Notes: generated by a model not told the origin, from the sequence alone. A stretch of DNA of 64,000 nt from Sphingomonas sp. EC-HK361 (GCF_902498785.1 NZ_LR701494.1:1317105-1381104), one strand, 5' to 3'. Positions 1 to 7,886 are shown, numbered from the stretch's first letter. Numbers and translations: made by a program.

Positions 1-493
1 CCGAAACGATGGTTTCGCCCCGATAGCGGCGTGCGAGGTCAGGGCCGATCACCTGGACTTTCAGCTCGGACGTGCAGAAGCGCAGCGATGCCGAGGACCA
101 GGGTCCGATGAGATTGTAGGTTTCGAGCGCCTCGTAGCGGCGCTTGCCCGACAGGAAGCGTTGCTCCCAGCGGCTCACCATGTCGCCTGCCGATCGGCTG
201 ACCACCAGCAAGGGCAGCCCAAGCCTGTCGGCGATTGCTGCGACCATCGCCGGGGTCGAGCGCCATTCCGCCCGGCCGAGGTCAGCGTGAATCGCGATCC
301 GGCGATCACGCGGATGGCCCAGGGCGTTGAGCAGCGCGAGTCCGGCATGGGCCGAGGCGGTGGAATCCTTGCCGCCCGAGAGATTGAAGGCGAACCAGGC
401 TCCGCGCCGCGCGGCGGCTATGACCCTATCGTCGATCGCAGGCAAAGGATCATCAGGCGCGGCAAGCAAGCCGCGCGCAAGAGCTGCGCCCAT
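1..493 (-). CDS. PP-loop ATPase, PAPS-reductase domain protein (partial, 3' end off window)
   Basis: This gene starts at ATG 493 on the minus strand and runs off the left edge, so only about 164 N-terminal residues are visible. Around residues 38-46 it has FNLSGGKDST, the nucleotide-binding PP-loop of the phosphoadenosine phosphosulfate (PAPS) reductase / ATP-pyrophosphatase fold. Downstream are IHADLGRAEW and LRFCTSELK, patterns typical of the same family. Stand-alone members on plasmids and phages are usually not sulfate-assimilation enzymes, and some relatives (DndC) act in DNA modification. Its place at the end of a minus-strand block with Mom-like and transglycosylase-like genes suggests a nucleic-acid role, but that is inference. 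The fold is clear; the substrate is not. Confidence 0.85.
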   Translation of the reverse strand, partial: MGAALARGLLAAPDDPLPAIDDRVIAAARRGAWFAFNLSGGKDSTASAHAGLALLNALGHPRDRRIAIHADLGRAEWRSTPAMVAAIADRLGLPLLVVSRSAGDMVSRWEQRFLSGKRRYEALETYNLIGPWSSASLRFCTSELKVQVIGPDLARRYRGETIVS

Positions 494-534
494 GCGGTGT
501 CTCCTCACGGTGGATCGGCGCGACTGCGCGCCAG

Positions 535-1062
535 TCAGTGTCCGGCAGGCAACCTGTTGTCGTAGAGGGGCTCCGTGCCGGGCTCCCAGTCGCCGGGCAT
601 CCAGATCCGGCCGTTATAGCTGATTCGCCCCACAGGCGTTTCGGCCACCAACAGCAGCGCCTCGGGGTACATGCTGGCGCCCAGACCCAATCGGTCGCGG
701 CGCTCGCAATAGAGGTCGGAGGCTTCCTTCCAGCTCGCTGCGGCAAGCTCGGCATAGCCTTTTTGGGCGATGCGAAAGGGTTTGCGCGAAGCACCCCGTT
801 GCCGGATCCCGCCGAGGACCCGGGCGACATGTCCGGCATAGACGGCAACGGTAGCCCAGTAGGCAGCGACAAACACCTTGCGGCTCTCCCAGCTCGATCG
901 CGAACGGTGGCGCGCGTCGGCGGCAAGGTCGAGCAGCAGCACTGCGAGCAAGGTGCGGGTATCGGCTGGCATAGCCTGGAGGAGGCGTGCGGCGGGAAGG
1001 CCGAGGACCGGATTGCGAACCTCGGCCCTGGAGGAGCGGCAGGTCATCGCAGGGGCCCTCAC
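535..1062 (-). CDS. conserved hypothetical protein
   Basis: About 175 residues with no domain I recognise. The N-terminal part is Arg/Leu-rich, the middle has a short hydrophobic stretch (VFVAAYWATVAVYAGHVARV), and the C-terminal half is acidic and aromatic (RIWMPGDWEPGTEP). I chose GTG 1062 because it overlaps the TGA of the upstream gene (GTGA), which implies translational coupling; GTG 1065 and ATG 1047 are alternatives. It lies 41 bp ahead of the PP-loop gene on the same strand, so all three are probably cotranscribed. Function unknown. Confidence 0.65.
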   Translation of the reverse strand: MRAPAMTCRSSRAEVRNPVLGLPAARLLQAMPADTRTLLAVLLLDLAADARHRSRSSWESRKVFVAAYWATVAVYAGHVARVLGGIRQRGASRKPFRIAQKGYAELAAASWKEASDLYCERRDRLGLGASMYPEALLLVAETPVGRISYNGRIWMPGDWEPGTEPLYDNRLPAGH

Positions 1063-1745
1063 CACTCGAAGGTCTCAAGACCGTCGATGCAATCCGCGTC
1101 GCGGTCGAGAAGAAGCCAGCGGCAGCCCTGCGCGCGCGCGAATTCGATGGCGGCCCAAAGCTCGTTTGGGACCATCTCCCGTTCCAGGCCGTCGAGCGGA
1201 TCGGTGAGGACGAACCAGCCATAGCCGGCCTCGGCGACACCAAGCGGGCGCGATTCCGGGACCATCGGCGCCCATTGGTCGAGAAGGTCGGCGGTGGCGG
1301 GACGGATATGGCTGGTGCTGATCACGAGATGGCGACCGACGCGTAATGCCTTCGGCGAGCCGATCGGCGGCGCGTCGACCGAGATGCGCTCGGTCCAGAG
1401 ATATTCTTCTTCGTGCGCGTCGAAGTAGATCGACCCTGCGTCTTCATCAGGGAGCGTCGCGGGATCGCGCGTGTCGCGTATCTCCGACCACCATTCTCGG
1501 CAGAATGAGGCGACCTCTGCCATTAACGCCTCGCGGGTGAAGGCGGCATAGAGATCGCCTCCATGACGATGGTCGATGAACGCGACGTGGATATCCGCCG
1601 ACCAGGGAACTACGTGGTTTTCCACGAGCCGTTCGGCCTGTGCCAATTCGTCGCACAGGATATGTCCTGCCGGGTTTGCGTCGGCGATCGCAGTGCGAGC
1701 GCGGGCCAGCAGGCGCGCAAAATCGTGCCTTGTCGTCTGGGTCAT
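1059..1745 (-). CDS. conserved accessory protein, DUF5983-like C-terminal part
   Basis: This 228-residue soluble protein is acidic and Trp-rich. The C-terminal third (ISTSHIRPATADLLDQW, then EAGYGWFV and a closing LLLDRDAD) resembles the DUF5983 family of plasmid and phage proteins, which has no known activity. The N-terminal half looks like a separate small domain with no match I can name. It starts at ATG 1745 and its stop overlaps the start of the next gene. It shares the strand and tight packing of the accessory block, where genes are thought to help establish the plasmid in a new host. Function not known. Confidence 0.7.
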   Translation of the reverse strand: MTQTTRHDFARLLARARTAIADANPAGHILCDELAQAERLVENHVVPWSADIHVAFIDHRHGGDLYAAFTREALMAEVASFCREWWSEIRDTRDPATLPDEDAGSIYFDAHEEEYLWTERISVDAPPIGSPKALRVGRHLVISTSHIRPATADLLDQWAPMVPESRPLGVAEAGYGWFVLTDPLDGLEREMVPNELWAAIEFARAQGCRWLLLDRDADCIDGLETFEW

Positions 1746-1802
1746 GATTCTTTCCTTGGGATGTGTCGAGTGCGCGGCGGGGCGTCCGACCGGAGCGTGT
1801 CA

Positions 1803-2297
1803 TCAGCGCCGGTCGAGCGCCCGGCTGATGGCGACGAGCGCGTCGGCGATATGCTGCTCGACCTCGTGCGTGGTGATGCCGAGGCGCGCCGCGATCGCGG
1901 TAAAATCTTCGTCGCCTAGTAGATCGGCCATGAAAACCTGGCGGGTGATCTCTGGCAGTGCGGTAAACGCGCTGGCGTATCGGTCGATCTGCGCGGCACC
2001 GGCTTCGTCCAGACCGGCTGCATCAACGCGCACCCATGCCCGCACCCAATAGCCGTCGCCATCACGCTGGACCGTTTGCTCGTCGGGGTCGATGCGCAAC
2101 ATATGGGCAGTAGCCCAGCGTTCGCGGGCGGCAGCCACGATGGGGTAAACGGCCGTGTCCGGCGCAAGGAAAGCGTCGATCCGCGCGGCAAGCTCGTAGC
2201 TCGTCCGACGCCGGTCGCGTCGCAGGCTGAAGCGGGGATGGTCGTTGAAGAAATCGAGCGCCTCGACAAGGAGGGCGCGGGCGTCATGGTCGGGCAT
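1803..2297 (-). CDS. small protein with sigma-70 region 4-like helix-turn-helix
   Basis: The protein has 164 residues. The last 55 (LPEITRQVFMADLLGDEDFT, then AIAARLGITTHEVEQHIADA) follow the pattern of sigma-70 region 4: a 'reaching the end of the catalytic cycle' leucine segment followed by a helix-turn-helix. The first 110 residues do not look like sigma region 2, so this is probably not a complete sigma factor. It may be a transcription regulator or a sigma/anti-sigma partner. A G-rich tract lies 35-61 nt upstream of ATG 2297, shared with other gene starts in this block. The HTH call is firm; the role is inference. Confidence 0.7.
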   Translation of the reverse strand: MPDHDARALLVEALDFFNDHPRFSLRRDRRRTSYELAARIDAFLAPDTAVYPIVAAARERWATAHMLRIDPDEQTVQRDGDGYWVRAWVRVDAAGLDEAGAAQIDRYASAFTALPEITRQVFMADLLGDEDFTAIAARLGITTHEVEQHIADALVAISRALDRR

Positions 2298-2331
2298 GGT
2301 GGGGTTCTCCGTTGCGCCGATCCCTGACCGG

Positions 2332-2358
2332 CACCCATCCCTGCCCCCTTCCCTCCGG
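2332..2358 (-). promoter_or_regulatory. G-rich motif upstream of the sigma-4-like gene (copy 1)
   Basis: On the minus strand the tract contains GGAGGGAAGGGGG followed by GGGATGGG, ending 35 nt before ATG 2297. The same 13-mer occurs ahead of the genes starting at 6122 and 15229. It could form a G-quadruplex in DNA or in the 5' leader. See the finding on this family. Confidence 0.6.
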
Positions 2359-2373
2359 CTGGATACGCGTGCG

Positions 2374-2535
2374 TCAGGCTGTGTGGGCGAGCAGCGGGAG
2401 CGCCGTCACGTCTCCGGCGGGCGTGGCGCGATCGAGAATGGAATAAGGCAGGCTAGGTACCGCCGGCGGCGCGATCCGCGCCGAATTGGTGAGTGGGAAC
2501 AGATAGAAATGGTTTGGTCCGTTCCGGAAGCCGTC
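2374..2535 (-). pseudogene. C-terminal remnant of a second Mom-like gene
   Basis: On the minus strand this stretch reads GFRNGPNHFYLFPLTN, then SARIAPPAVPSLPYSILDR, and ends VTALPLLAHTA followed by TGA. It is colinear with the last ~55 residues of the intact Mom-like protein at 3043-3915 (NHTYLFPLTNAARIA, VPSLPYPVLDR, VTVLPLLAHAA). Upstream in the same frame there is a TAA within ten codons and no homology, so only the tail survives. It is probably the leftover of a tandem duplication followed by deletion. Two small genes now separate the remnant from the intact copy. Confidence 0.8.
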
Positions 2536-2641
2536 ATGTTACGGCCGTTAACGGGCGACAGCATGTCGGAAGCGCAACCCGGCTGTTCCGACGATATTAT
2601 CGTCATCAGCGTGCGGAAATCACGGATGAAGGGACGTTAGA

Positions 2642-2941
2642 TCAGTCGCGACGAAGGAGCCGGCCTTCCTCCAGCACGACATCATCGAGACGAATGGAAA
2701 TCGGCTTATCCATATTCGGGTGCACCTCGCCTTGATCGGTCGTGATGAAGGCGTCGTGCGTGACTGCATCCGCCGGGATTGGTCCATAATATGCGAGAAG
2801 CGCGTGATTGAATGCGCTGGGTGGTAGCTCAAGGGCCATGCCGAGAAGGGGCGTCCGGCGATGGCAAATGATCTCGCCCAATGCCGCAATAAACCGTTCT
2901 GGATTCCTGAGCGGATAAATATGACCTTCACGGAACGGCAT
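2642..2941 (-). CDS. small conserved hypothetical protein
   Basis: 99 residues, starting MPFREGHIYPLRNPERFIAA at ATG 2941 and ending in a charged LEEGRLLRRD. No signal peptide, membrane segment or domain that I recognise. It lies between the Mom-like gene and the Mom-like remnant, on the same strand. A 101-bp gap separates it from the upstream gene. Function unknown. Confidence 0.55.
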   Translation of the reverse strand: MPFREGHIYPLRNPERFIAALGEIICHRRTPLLGMALELPPSAFNHALLAYYGPIPADAVTHDAFITTDQGEVHPNMDKPISIRLDDVVLEEGRLLRRD

Positions 2942-3042
2942 TTGGTTCTCCTTCGTCGGCGCTTTATCATTTAAGCGGTCGGAAAATCATAATAGTCGCG
3001 CATTGCGCCGCCAGACGGATCACGTCCTTTATATCATTACGG

Positions 3043-3915
3043 TCAAGCGGCATGAGCCAATAACGGCAGTACGGTGACGTCACCCCCGGTCGCCGCGCGA
3101 TCGAGCACGGGGTAAGGCAGGCTTGGCACCTTGCGGGCGGCGATCCGGGCGGCGTTCGTCAAAGGAAATAAATAGGTGTGGTTGCCCGGGTGCTTCCGGC
3201 GGCGCAGAAAACCGACACGTTCAAGATCGGCGAGCCAGTGGGCGGCATCTTCGCCCGAACGACGGGCCCGAGCACCGGCGGCCACCAGCTGTTCGGCTGC
3301 ATAGCGCTGACCGCATTCGTCGTTGCGGATCTTGGAGATCGCCCGGCTCGAAATCGGCTGGCCGTTGGGCAGTATGAGATCGATGCGCGCTGACGAGCGT
3401 CCGGTATAGCGGCTGCCCATCACGCAATAGAGCGTGCCGACATGGCCGGGCATGAACACCTGACCTTGTTCGTCGGTGCGACGGATCGGATCGGCATAGG
3501 AGATGACCGACACGATCTCCGGTTTCTCGCGACGCAGCAGTTTGAAGGCGCGCGAGAGCATCCAGGTTTCGGCGTTACCGCCTGTGTCATCGAGCAGCAC
3601 GAGGCGCCCGAGGTCGCAGGCGCTGCGCGGATCGGGGAGACCTGCTGATTTCGGGACGCTGGCATTGTTGACCGGGTGGGCGAAGACGCAAACGCCGACC
3701 AGGTCGGATTGCCCACCGGCGCCGTTTCGGAAGAGACCGACCGACAGGCGCGTGACAGGCATCGAGGCGGCATAGTGATGCTGGCGTACGAAAGGTGCTG
3801 CCTGTTTGACGGTATCGATTATATCGACGGCGAAGCGCCGGGGATCGATCTCGGTGGCGCCGGGCACCCAGCGGCAGCGCCGATCGCGCCAGCGTTGGCT
3901 TCTGGTGATGATCAT
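3043..3915 (-). CDS. Mom-like (GNAT-fold) DNA-modification protein
   Basis: 290 residues. The central part has the layout of the Mu Mom family: LVGVCVFAHP (strand of the acetyltransferase-like core), then CDLGRLVLLDD, a helix AFKLLRREKPEIVSVISYAD, and GHVGTLYCVMGSRYTG. Mom converts adenine in DNA to N6-carbamoylmethyladenine and so protects phage DNA from restriction. About 100 extra C-terminal residues contain a winged-helix-like segment (DAAHWLADLERVGFLRRRKH) absent from Mu Mom. Start ATG 3915 has GGAG nine bases upstream; a TTG at 3924 is less likely. On a conjugative element it would plausibly protect incoming DNA. The family assignment is from pattern, not from a search, and DNA as substrate is inferred. 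Confidence 0.6.
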   Translation of the reverse strand: MIITRSQRWRDRRCRWVPGATEIDPRRFAVDIIDTVKQAAPFVRQHHYAASMPVTRLSVGLFRNGAGGQSDLVGVCVFAHPVNNASVPKSAGLPDPRSACDLGRLVLLDDTGGNAETWMLSRAFKLLRREKPEIVSVISYADPIRRTDEQGQVFMPGHVGTLYCVMGSRYTGRSSARIDLILPNGQPISSRAISKIRNDECGQRYAAEQLVAAGARARRSGEDAAHWLADLERVGFLRRRKHPGNHTYLFPLTNAARIAARKVPSLPYPVLDRAATGGDVTVLPLLAHAA

Positions 3916-3988
3916 GAGCGGCAACTCCGGTTGCGGTCGCGACTCCTCCCGCTGCGTCGCGATCGGCGGCGGGAGTAAGCCGGGCTGC

Positions 3989-4195
3989 CTATTGCGCGAT
4001 CACGCGACGCGTGAGATCGGGGATGCGCGCATTGTCGTAGGGGCTGGAGACCGACATCTCGATCGCGTCGCGTTGGGCGCGATACCAGTCGGTCGCTTCG
4101 ACCGTATAGGTCTCGGTCGCGTAGGGTTCGCCACCGCTGGAGAATTCAACGGTGACGGTGAAGGTCTGCATTTCGACCTGGGCGGATGCGTGCAT
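3989..4195 (-). CDS. small conserved hypothetical protein
   Basis: 68 residues, beta-rich, with the segment ATETYTVEATDWYRAQRDA. That resembles the start of the zinc-ribbon protein encoded just upstream (4298-4915), where a similar 'TYQAATAEDACRLA' segment occurs, so both may carry a small shared fold. No domain name known to me. It is preceded by a hairpin with a T-run that may end the upstream unit, so it may have its own promoter. Confidence 0.55.
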   Translation of the reverse strand: MHASAQVEMQTFTVTVEFSSGGEPYATETYTVEATDWYRAQRDAIEMSVSSPYDNARIPDLTRRVIAQ

Positions 4196-4213
4196 GATCG
4201 GATCCTTTCGATA

Positions 4214-4248
4214 TGAAAAGGGCGGCTCCGACCTGGGTCGAAGCCGCC
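4214..4248 (-). terminator. probable factor-independent terminator
   Basis: GGCGGCT...AGCCGCC with inner CGAC/GTCG forms a strong hairpin (4221-4248). Read on the minus strand it is followed by CCCTTTTC. It lies 50 bp after the stop of the zinc-ribbon gene and just before the 68-residue gene, so it probably attenuates transcription between them. Confidence 0.6.
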
Positions 4249-4297
4249 TCGGGGTGGACGGGTGTTGAAGGTTGGCCCGTTGGGCCGGACTCGATGG

Positions 4298-4915
4298 TCA
4301 GGCGCCTGCGGCGCTGCGCCATCGGGCGGCGGCTTCATCAGCGGTCAGCTGGCCATGGCTCTCGGTGCAGAAGCGCTGGAATTCGGCTTCCCAGGCAAGG
4401 GACGTGGTTTCCAGCGCCTGGATCACTTCCCACAGGAAAGCCGTGGCCGAGCCAGCCTCGGCGACCGGGACCCAGAGGGCGAGATTGTTGCTGTCCGCGC
4501 CGCATCGCTCGCAGGTTTGGCTGTCATAGGTCGCGAGCAGCGACCATTGCTGGGTGGTCTCGTCCCAGATGGCGTTCGCGTCCCGGCAGATGTCCGCGCT
4601 GCCGCAATGACGACAGCGCGGCATGAGCGGAGCCGCTGTTGGCGTGACCGGTTTCGTCCCGTTCGCCAGCGGCGGATTATCACCTTCGGCGAAACCGGGA
4701 GGTAACGCCAGCGAGGGGGCCGCATAGGCGCTATCCACACCGGGCCAGATACCAGTCAGGTAAGTGGCGCCGCTATTTTCATAGTCCTCCTTCTGGCCTT
4801 CCCAGTCGTTGTCCTGGACGGCGAGCCGGCAGGCATCTTCGGCGGTTGCCGCCTGATAGGTCCGGTGCCGGAAAATCGGCAGCCGGTAGGTGCTTTCGAT
4901 CGTGAAGCTCGGCAC
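4298..4915 (-). CDS. zinc-ribbon accessory protein
   Basis: 205 residues from GTG 4915, chosen because GAGGAGG lies five bases upstream and the reading frame before it overlaps the upstream gene. Two CxxC pairs (CRHC near residue 101 and CERC about 33 residues later) make a probable zinc ribbon. The N-terminal ~60 residues form a small beta-rich module. The C-terminal ~45 residues (FLWEVIQALE, then EFQRFCTE and AAARW) match the C-terminus of the 104-residue protein at 7248-7562. It follows the DUF932 gene with only 10 bp between, so they are cotranscribed. Function unknown. Confidence 0.75.
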   Translation of the reverse strand: MPSFTIESTYRLPIFRHRTYQAATAEDACRLAVQDNDWEGQKEDYENSGATYLTGIWPGVDSAYAAPSLALPPGFAEGDNPPLANGTKPVTPTAAPLMPRCRHCGSADICRDANAIWDETTQQWSLLATYDSQTCERCGADSNNLALWVPVAEAGSATAFLWEVIQALETTSLAWEAEFQRFCTESHGQLTADEAAARWRSAAGA

Positions 4916-4925
4916 GGCGTCCTCC

Positions 4926-6122
4926 TCAGTTCGCCTTGGCAAAGAGCTTGCGCGCCTTGCCCTCGATCTCGAGCCGCGTGTCCTGGTTGGACTTCGCGCG
5001 TGCATGCGCGGTGATGCCCTGGACAAAATCGAACAGGCTGGCGGGCGGATGGCCTTCTTCGGCGATCACCGACTGGATGATCTTCGCGGTGTCCGCCTTG
5101 GAGAAGCCGTTCTTGCGCAGGAAGGAGTCGCGATCCTCGTCGGACCGTGCGACGATACGGCCGCGTGCCGTCTTGATGCCTTCGATGAAGCTCATGGCCG
5201 AGGAGTCGGCGAAGGTCTCGAGTGCGGGCGCTGCTTCATGGGCGAAGCGGTTGGCAGCGAATTTCGAGTGGCGGATGGAGATCTCCTCGAAATTTTCGAC
5301 GCCCCAAAGATTACGATTCATGCAAACCGCGCGCAGATAAAAAGTCGCAATTCCCAATGTCTTGGAGCCGACTTCTGAGTTCCAGCAATAAAATCCGCGA
5401 AAGAAGAGATCGGGATCGCCATTCGGCAATTTCCCTGCCTCGATCGGATGCGTGTCGTCGACGAGGAACAGGAAAACGTCGCGATCCGACGCATAGAGGG
5501 TCGTCGTCTCGTGCGTGACGTCGACATAGGGGTTATAGCGCATCGAGCGCCAGTCGAGCACGCCCGGAACCTTCCAGCGCGTATCGGAAACGCCGTTGCC
5601 CGCGATCTTCATGACAGCCGCGACCAGCTCATGGTCCCAGATCCGGCCGTAATCGGGTCCGGTAACTGCCCGCAATTCAGCGCGACCCTCATGGGTCTTG
5701 AGAAGCTTCACCTGCTCGCCGCGATGGCTAAGGAGGCCATGCTGGAGATTGATGCCGGCGAGCGCGGCGGGAAGGTTGCGCAGATAGGAGGCGGGAGCGC
5801 CCACGAGGCTCGACAATTGACCGAACGACCAGTTGGTGGGGGCGATCGGCTCGGCTTCGCCGGGAACGATGAGGCTGAGGCGCTCGGCATTGTCCATGCT
5901 CGCCTCGACGCGGACGTCGCGGCTTTCGACGATGCGTGTGCGCGCACGGTCAGCGCGGCGTCGAACGCTCTCATAGAGATCGTCGAGGGACAGGAATTTC
6001 TCGTCGTCGGGACGCGAATACCATTCGGACGAGACCCGTCCGATATTGCGACCGCGGGATATGTCGACCTTGTAGGCGCCCGAGACCTGGGGCGCGTCGA
6101 TATGCTGGGCAAGCGTTGCCAT
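4926..6122 (-). CDS. DUF932 plasmid/phage protein
   Basis: 398 residues matching the DUF932 family (phage/plasmid-like protein, TIGR03299 type). Recognisable segments include SFGQLSSLVGAPASYLRNLP, YGRIWDHELVAAV and RAVCMNRNLWGVENFEEISI. Family members are frequent on conjugative plasmids near anti-restriction genes, and no activity is established. Start ATG 6122 has AGGAGA upstream, and a G-rich tract lies 46-77 nt before the start, suggesting that a transcription unit begins here. The downstream zinc-ribbon gene follows closely. Confidence 0.9.
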   Translation of the reverse strand: MATLAQHIDAPQVSGAYKVDISRGRNIGRVSSEWYSRPDDEKFLSLDDLYESVRRRADRARTRIVESRDVRVEASMDNAERLSLIVPGEAEPIAPTNWSFGQLSSLVGAPASYLRNLPAALAGINLQHGLLSHRGEQVKLLKTHEGRAELRAVTGPDYGRIWDHELVAAVMKIAGNGVSDTRWKVPGVLDWRSMRYNPYVDVTHETTTLYASDRDVFLFLVDDTHPIEAGKLPNGDPDLFFRGFYCWNSEVGSKTLGIATFYLRAVCMNRNLWGVENFEEISIRHSKFAANRFAHEAAPALETFADSSAMSFIEGIKTARGRIVARSDEDRDSFLRKNGFSKADTAKIIQSVIAEEGHPPASLFDFVQGITAHARAKSNQDTRLEIEGKARKLFAKAN

Positions 6123-6167
6123 GGGACATCTCCTGGTTGGAACGGCCCGATCCGTTTCGAACCGGCC

Positions 6168-6199
6168 AACCCTTCCCCACCCCCTTCCCTCCCATCCCG
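6168..6199 (-). promoter_or_regulatory. G-rich motif upstream of DUF932 (copy 2)
   Basis: The minus strand contains GGGATGGGAGGGAAGGGG, then GTGGGGAAGGG, with at least six runs of three or more G. It lies in the 100-bp gap between the transglycosylase-like gene and DUF932 and shares the exact 13-mer GGAGGGAAGGGGG with copies 1 and 4. Confidence 0.65.
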
Positions 6200-6222
6200 G
6201 CGCGTGGCGCCTCGGTTCAGGG

Positions 6223-7236
6223 CTAGCGTGCGATACTGTCCCGGTAGATGTCGGCCGCCCATTGCTCGACCCAGAGCGTCGTCACGTCCTCGTGGCCGAT
6301 GTCGCCGTCCTCGACGAGAGAACGGATTTCAGCGCGCGCCTGAGCAATTGCCTGCTCCCAGGGGTCGGCCGGGGTTGGATCCGACTGTGGCAGGAATAAT
6401 TCGGACTGGCGGAGCACCGGAGCCCCGCGAAGGCGCGCGAACTGGCTGGCCGTCCATGCCTGCATGTGCTGCGCCACAAGGGTGTCGGTCTTCGGGATCC
6501 CTTGCGCGAAGGCATCGTGCCTTGCGGCCTGGCCATAAGCCTGGCTGTCGATCGAGGCGATCCGATGCTCGATCCCTTTCAGATGGGAGAGAGCGGTGCC
6601 CTTGATTCCGAAGCCATGCAACATGACCCCCTTCGGCAGAATTCGGTCAAGATGATCGAAGACAGCGATCAGCCCCTCCGGACCCGAGGCATGGCGGCGG
6701 CACATGCTGCCCACGCCGATCAGGGGCGTACGACCATAGTCGAGTGCGAGGCCGTCGAGGCAGCGCTCATAATCCTCGGGCCGCCGCCCCTGGATCACCG
6801 GCATCAAGCGGTGCTCGATGCCGAGATCGCGCGCGCCCGACCGGCAATCGAAATTGGCGCGGATCGTGCGCGATATCCGATCGAGCACTTCCTCGCGGTC
6901 GCAGGCGATTTCGGGCTCGACACAATAGTCCATGCTGGCGAACCAGTGGAATGGATAACTCGCCGCGAGCGTGAGATAGTCGCCGGTCGACCAGGGGAAA
7001 CCACCATAGCGTGCCATGGCGACAAACCCGGCGGAATCAAGTGAGAGGCTGGCCAGTCCGCGAGCATTGTCGAGTTGTCCGAGGTTCCAGCCCTGCCATT
7101 CCGGCCAACCTTTGCGCCGGCTCCAGCGCGAGAGCGCGTTGGCCGAAATCAGCGTTGGCACCCGCATGTCGACGGCGCGCTTGAGGATTGTACCATTGCC
7201 CAGGTGTGGAAGGCCGACGATGATGTCGATCGTCAT
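6223..7236 (-). CDS. queuine/DpdA-like transglycosylase family protein
   Basis: 337 residues with a TIM-barrel-like pattern. FASMDYCVEPEI (near residues 92-103) fits the aspartate that opens the tRNA-guanine transglycosylase active site. LMPVIQGRRPEDY and LIGVGSMCRRH fit the substrate loop and the VGS(M/V)C motif of the DpdA-related group, and MLHGFGIKG follows. Known members exchange guanine for a 7-deazaguanine, in tRNA (Tgt) or in DNA (DpdA). The protein lacks the usual zinc-site cysteines of tRNA enzymes. Start ATG 7236 has GAGG upstream. With a Mom-like gene 2.3 kb away, DNA modification or anti-restriction is plausible but inferred; no queuosine-precursor genes are in the window. Confidence 0.7.
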   Translation of the reverse strand: MTIDIIVGLPHLGNGTILKRAVDMRVPTLISANALSRWSRRKGWPEWQGWNLGQLDNARGLASLSLDSAGFVAMARYGGFPWSTGDYLTLAASYPFHWFASMDYCVEPEIACDREEVLDRISRTIRANFDCRSGARDLGIEHRLMPVIQGRRPEDYERCLDGLALDYGRTPLIGVGSMCRRHASGPEGLIAVFDHLDRILPKGVMLHGFGIKGTALSHLKGIEHRIASIDSQAYGQAARHDAFAQGIPKTDTLVAQHMQAWTASQFARLRGAPVLRQSELFLPQSDPTPADPWEQAIAQARAEIRSLVEDGDIGHEDVTTLWVEQWAADIYRDSIAR

Positions 7237-7247
7237 GGGGCACCTCG

Positions 7248-7562
7248 CTATCCGATCGACCAGCAGCACCAGCGTTCGGCGGCCTGGCGTGGGGTGAACA
7301 GGTCGAAGGCGTTGGCGCAAAAGGACTGGAACGCCGCATTGAGGGCAAGGCCGGGATTGCCGAGCCTTTCGATGACCTCCCACATGAAGCGATCCGCCGG
7401 GTCGGTCACGCCTCCCGGTTCGCTGTCGCGGCAGTGGGCAAGAAAGTCGGCGAAGGTGGCCAGATCGTCCTGCGTGCCGATATAGCGCAGGAGAAGGCCG
7501 ATTTGTGTGGCCTCGCTCCAACCTTCGCTGTCGGCAAATTGATGGAATAGAGTGTCGGGCAT
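7248..7562 (-). CDS. small protein sharing a C-terminal module with the zinc-ribbon protein
   Basis: 104 residues. The C-terminal half (DRFMWEVIERLGNPGLAL, then AFQSFCANAF and QAAERW) matches the C-terminus of the protein at 4298-4915, position by position at the W-E-V-I, F-x-F-C and A-A-x-R-W residues. The N-terminal half has no match I know. It ends 12 bp before the transglycosylase-like gene on the same strand, so the two are probably cotranscribed. The shared module may be a partner-binding surface, but that is a guess. Confidence 0.65.
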   Translation of the reverse strand: MPDTLFHQFADSEGWSEATQIGLLLRYIGTQDDLATFADFLAHCRDSEPGGVTDPADRFMWEVIERLGNPGLALNAAFQSFCANAFDLFTPRQAAERWCCWSIG

Positions 7563-7607
7563 CTTTCGCTTTCAAGATAATGGAGGAGACAAAACGTGGG
7601 CTTGTGC

Positions 7608-7883
7608 TCAGTCGAACAGCGGCAGGCTCGACTGACGGTCACAGACTGCACGGCCGCAGATGCCGAGGGGGCATGGGCCATATTTGCCCTCGCGGTCTGC
7701 GAGGAGGTCGCGAGCGGCATGAAGTTCGACGAACGGGCCGCTGTGGCCGCTGGGGCGCCGGCAGCCAGCGCCTGCGGGCGCGTGGCAATCCGGGCATGGG
7801 ACAAGCAATACGGGATCGACGTCCCAGCATTTGCCGCAGCCTGGCTTGTTGCAGACCGCCGGTCCCTTGACGATGAAGGCCAT
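7608..7883 (-). CDS. small zinc-binding protein
   Basis: 91 residues with eight cysteines: C11, C16 and C19 in the CNKPGCGKC segment, then CPDCHAPAGAGCRRPSGHSG, and two near the C-terminus. The CPxCxAPxGxxCRxPSGHxx pattern is a known small zinc-binding motif in bacterial and phage proteins. Probably a zinc-ribbon adaptor or nucleic-acid-binding protein. Start ATG 7883 lies 3 bp after the stop of the upstream gene. No enzymatic motif is present. Confidence 0.7.
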   Translation of the reverse strand: MAFIVKGPAVCNKPGCGKCWDVDPVLLVPCPDCHAPAGAGCRRPSGHSGPFVELHAARDLLADREGKYGPCPLGICGRAVCDRQSSLPLFD

Positions 7884-7886
7884 GGC

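Noticed and set aside
5448-6605. 385-residue plus-strand frame opposite DUF932 and the transglycosylase-like gene
   Set aside because: Spans the ends of two well-supported minus-strand genes and their intergenic gap. Composition is that of a shadow frame.
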